Below, in pieces: positions 61,409-64,000 of a DNA stretch of 64,000 nucleotides. Location: the NCBI RefSeq assembly GCF_028751195.1, contig NZ_CP066784.1:1426001-1490000 (forward strand), in the 5' to 3' direction. The stretch is from Alicyclobacillus sp. ALC3 (GTDB taxonomy: Bacteria; Bacillota; Bacilli; Alicyclobacillales; Alicyclobacillaceae). Each line of letters starts with the position of its first letter. Positions within the stretch are counted from its first letter, which is position 1. Made by a program: the position numbers and the translations under genes. The notes beneath the pieces were generated by a model that ran no database searches, had not been told where the DNA came from, and saw only the letters and a list, made by a program, of their open reading frames with translations.

Positions 61409-61609
61409 GATACGAACCCCCTCCACAATTGTCCATCTGCTCTGCACGCTGCTTGCATCAATCTATCACTGTCACTATGAACGGGTTTACCTCATGGTAC
61501 CCGCTTTCAAACGGGTGTGTAATTCGAAACACCTCTCCACTGTACGGCAAAAGAGGTGTGGTACAGTGTTGTGGCGTATCAAACTAATAACACAAAGGGA
61601 GTGGGTTTA

Positions 61610-62185
61610 GTGCAAAATCATTCAAACGCTGGACGCCTGCCACCAGGGCAAATTATAACCAAAAAGTTGCCCGTCATGTACGTTGGGGATATACCACAAA
61701 TCAACCGGACTGAGTGGAGCTTGAAAATATTCGGAGAGGTACAAAAACCGGTACTTTTAAGTTGGGATGAAGTAAGGCAACTTCCTAAATCTCGGTACAC
61801 ATCGGACGCCCATTGCGTCACAACATGGTCACGCCTAGACAATCACTGGGAGGGCGTTTCCTTCTCCGACTTGCTTACTTTAGTTAACCCGGACCCAACC
61901 GCGAATTTCGTGATGGTTTACGGCGAACAAGGATATTCTGCGAATTTTCCGATTCACGATTTGCTCCGTGACGGAGTGTTGCTTGCCTATACGCTTGATG
62001 ACAAGGAATTAGCAACCGAGCACGGGTTCCCATTGCGCCTCGTTGTACCACACTTGTATTTTTGGAAAAGTGTTAAGTGGGTTTGGGGAATCGAGTTCCT
62101 ATCTACCAACAAACTGGGTTTTTGGGAGCAATCAGGATATCACCCGCACGGTGATCCTTGGTTGCAGCAGCGTTACACAGTCTGA
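61610..62185 (+). CDS. sulfite-oxidase-like molybdopterin-dependent oxidoreductase
   Basis: A 191-residue protein containing the sulfite oxidase/nitrate reductase Mo-pterin fold (PF00174). Cys69 in TSDAHCVTTWSRLDNHWEGV is the molybdenum ligand. HPHGDPW occurs near the end. No Tat or Sec signal and no dimerisation or haem domain are present, so it is a minimal cytoplasmic member. GTG 61610 has AAGGGAGTGGG upstream. The electron partner and substrate are unknown. Confidence 0.87.
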   Translation: MQNHSNAGRLPPGQIITKKLPVMYVGDIPQINRTEWSLKIFGEVQKPVLLSWDEVRQLPKSRYTSDAHCVTTWSRLDNHWEGVSFSDLLTLVNPDPTANFVMVYGEQGYSANFPIHDLLRDGVLLAYTLDDKELATEHGFPLRLVVPHLYFWKSVKWVWGIEFLSTNKLGFWEQSGYHPHGDPWLQQRYTV

Positions 62186-62203
62186 CCCACTCTACCTGAG
62201 ACT

Positions 62204-62731
62204 TTAACCCTTCCTGAGTGGCAACGGGTAATTTGCCCAGTTCTTTGACAGGCGGCTTAATACACTGCAACTACTCACGGCAATGAGGGTAACTGGGAGA
62301 ACGACCAAAAACGGAAACCAAATATTCGTGTGCAGGAGCAGTGGGTACATGGACAGCGCCACGCCGGGAGGATGATAGATCCGGAGAAGAGGTAGAAGTA
62401 TTACCATTGCCAGTGCAGCTAGAACTGCGTAGATTGGACCATGAGCTATCATTGAAACAGCCGTACCGAAACTGGCGGCTAATGTTGTCCCTACAATAAC
62501 AGGAATAGGTTGGGCGATCGGTGACTTGGGGAGCAGGAGCAATATGGTCAATGTGGCAGCAAACGGAGGAACAAGCCATGTGAATTTCGTTGTCCCATCT
62601 AGCAATGCAAGCATGAGAAGAATCGATAAAAACCAAATTGCTTGAGGCCACGACGTTCTACCATGATACATCCAGTTGCCCCACTCGTACTTGACGTAAA
62701 TCATTCTTATTTGTCTCAACCGTCCCATCAT
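62204..62731 (-). CDS. HPP family integral membrane protein
   Basis: A 175-residue membrane protein with four to five helices. It contains the HPP-family sequences LVPPFAATLTILLLLP, PIPVIVGTTLAASFG and IYHPPGVALSMYPLL. HPP proteins of cyanobacteria and chloroplasts transport nitrite; the role in Bacillota is not established. ATG 62731 (followed by another ATG) is chosen because the upstream extension is not hydrophobic or conserved. It is convergent with the molybdoenzyme gene, 18 bp away. Confidence 0.83.
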   Translation of the reverse strand: MMGRLRQIRMIYVKYEWGNWMYHGRTSWPQAIWFLSILLMLALLDGTTKFTWLVPPFAATLTILLLLPKSPIAQPIPVIVGTTLAASFGTAVSMIAHGPIYAVLAALAMVILLPLLRIYHPPGVALSMYPLLLHTNIWFPFLVVLPVTLIAVSSCSVLSRLSKNWANYPLPLRKG

Positions 62732-63143
62732 CACTTCACCCCATTCATTGGAATTCGACCGTTCAGAACCATTATGACGTGTACCGCAGAAGATGCATAA
62801 TTTGGACCAACAAGGCCCCTCCCCACTATCCTCGACTATCGCTTGCCCCACAAAATTTACGATCTCCAAGACAATCACGACTCAGCGTTCACAAACAGTC
62901 CACATAACTTACCCGAACGGGTAGGTGAAGTCCCCGCCACTCATTGGTACGCTAATCGAGCAACTTCCAAGATGCAATCGACATCAGGGCATAGGAAATT
63001 CAAGGCACTTTCGACCTCGACCGTGGGACTCAAACCCGAGAGAGACTCGCCGTTAGTCGTCTCACCCCTATGCATCATTCACGCTTCCCTAAGTCTTGGA
63101 ATGCTTGAAGAATGGACGAGAACAATGTGGGGGGAATCAAAAC

Positions 63144-63641
63144 ATGAGTCTGTGGATGTGGACGTTCTTGATCGCGCTTTTTACCGCGACCGTGGGACTT
63201 GTTCTGTTCATCGGATTTACGTTTCAACAAAAACTGCGGTACCCATTCCTATTCGTAACCTTTCACGTAATTGGTGCAACTGTAACCGTGATTCTCTTCT
63301 GCATCCTGTTCATCCGTTGGATCACGCATCACGACGCAACGACCCCATACGCCAGCCTTGTTCTGTGGGCGTCACTGGCGGTCGTGCTCGCAACCTTTGT
63401 TTCGGGGCTCTACTTCTACTTCTGGTACAACGCTCGGAAACGACCATTAAGTTACAGGCTGCTGGTAACACACTTGGTGATGGCTTCCCTTGCGTTTGTC
63501 AGTGTCATCACAAGTGTGGCGCAACTCTCGAATACGGGGTTACACTCTCATCAGCTATACCGCGCAACAGGATACAATTTCCGCAAACATCGAGACATTC
63601 GACAGGCAGAAGCAAATCTATATAAAGCTCACTTATACTAA
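63144..63641 (+). CDS. hypothetical four-helix membrane protein
   Basis: A 165-residue membrane protein that I do not recognise. GGGGGGAATC precedes ATG 63144. Four helices are visible: WMWTFLIALFTATVGLVLF, FHVIGATVTVILFCILFI, LVLWASLAVVLATFVSGLYF and LLVTHLVMASLAFVSVIT. Histidines in FHVIGA, HHDATTP and VTHLVM are spaced as in small quinone- or haem-binding anchors, but this is weak. The C-terminal 30 residues are basic and may be extended by a frameshift. Confidence 0.6.
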   Translation: MSLWMWTFLIALFTATVGLVLFIGFTFQQKLRYPFLFVTFHVIGATVTVILFCILFIRWITHHDATTPYASLVLWASLAVVLATFVSGLYFYFWYNARKRPLSYRLLVTHLVMASLAFVSVITSVAQLSNTGLHSHQLYRATGYNFRKHRDIRQAEANLYKAHLY

Positions 63642-63855
63642 GAAGGTTTCATCCCTCTCAAGTCAGCTTAGACCGCGGTGAAATACGGACTTCAGTAGTC
63701 CAATCATCACTGTTGAGACAGCACCTATACTGGACGCAGAAAGGACTCCCCTTCTGTCAACCTCCTTCCCGAACTCCCTCCAGCCGATTTCTGTCGAGAT
63801 GACAAGTGGTGCAATTTGAATGTACGGTTTGGTCCACGAGTCCAGGCCTCCGCAA

Positions 63856-64000
63856 GGCGCAAGACCTGCTGGAAGAATTCGACCTCATTTCAAGGGTTCG
63901 TCAACATCAATCCTGTCTCTCACCTAGTGAGCGCTGTGCGTGATTTGACAAACTCAGGGACCGTCGGGTCCGATCTCGCTCTCTCCCTGTTGGGTGCCGC
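63856..64000 (+). pseudogene. ABC transporter remnant (ATPase fragment joined to DrrB-like permease end), cut by window
   Basis: One frame encodes GLRKAQDLLEEFDLI (about 63856-63890), which resembles the segment before the signature of DrrA-type ATPases. A second frame from about 63894 to the edge encodes FVNINPVSHLVSAVRDLTNSG, which is characteristic of the C-terminus of DrrB-type ABC-2 permeases. The two are in different frames with most of each gene missing. The stretch 63642-63855 shows no gene. Confidence 0.4.

Overview
The window looks like chromosomal DNA of an aerobic, endospore-forming Bacillota, most likely Alicyclobacillaceae. This is inferred from gene content, not from a database match. 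The evidence is a complete gerA-type germinant-receptor operon, a complete sigY-yxlCDEFG operon, a BstA/YfiT bacillithiol transferase, T-box leaders, AAGGAGG-type ribosome binding sites with many GTG/TTG starts, and a sulfide:quinone oxidoreductase operon of the kind seen in sulfur-active thermoacidophilic Bacillota. There are no rRNA, tRNA or CRISPR loci. One intact IS256-family element is present.

Left part (1-17 kb): a bacillithiol transferase cut by the edge; an amino-acid permease divergent from its probable Lrp regulator; a VOC ring-cleaving dioxygenase with an operator-like palindrome; gerKA-gerKC-gerKB; a MocR regulator (followed by a GNAT gene) divergent from its usual partner yczE; the sigY operon; a threonine aldolase and a YcaQ/AlkX-type DNA glycosylase.

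Middle (17-38.5 kb): two unrecognised proteins, then a 2.7-kb island (membrane protein plus LiaS/LiaR-like two-component system). The island is flanked by near-identical direct repeats made of the tail of the neighbouring hypothetical gene and the tail of frdB, a structure that looks like single-crossover integration. Next comes a Wolinella-type frdCAB operon, leuA under two tandem leucine T-boxes, a MerR/SDR pair with a 19-bp-spacer promoter, an isochorismatase, a 676-residue protein with 24 H-x-E-G head repeats plus an autoproteolytic peptidase G2 domain and SHOCT tail, an IS256 element inserted just behind it (8-bp target duplication), an ABC-F ATPase, and the sulfur operon sqr-DUF1641-dsrE2-tusA.

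Right part (38.8-64 kb): a 13-gene minus-strand operon. It runs from a sigma-A-like promoter overlapped by a palindrome (about 54.16 kb) to a 12-bp-stem terminator (38.73 kb). It encodes a Dpp/Opp-type peptide transporter (all five components), a FadR-type GntR regulator, four peptidase-like enzymes or families (M20, M28 variant, DUF885, aspartoacylase/M14), an amidase and two NAD(P)-dependent reductases. This looks like an uptake-and-dismantle pathway for an N-acylated or amidated peptide-like nutrient of unknown identity. It is followed by DMT and MFS transporters with a nucleoside hydrolase and GntR/UTRA regulator, a TrmB regulator overlapping an inositol-monophosphatase-like gene, a LuxR-type regulator, a small molybdopterin oxidoreductase, an HPP membrane protein, a small membrane protein, and an ABC-transporter remnant at the right edge.

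The observations I would examine first are the tandem leucine T-boxes, the repeat-rich peptidase G2 protein, the duplication-flanked two-component island, and the 13-gene peptide/amide operon with its metal-site-altered M28 enzyme.
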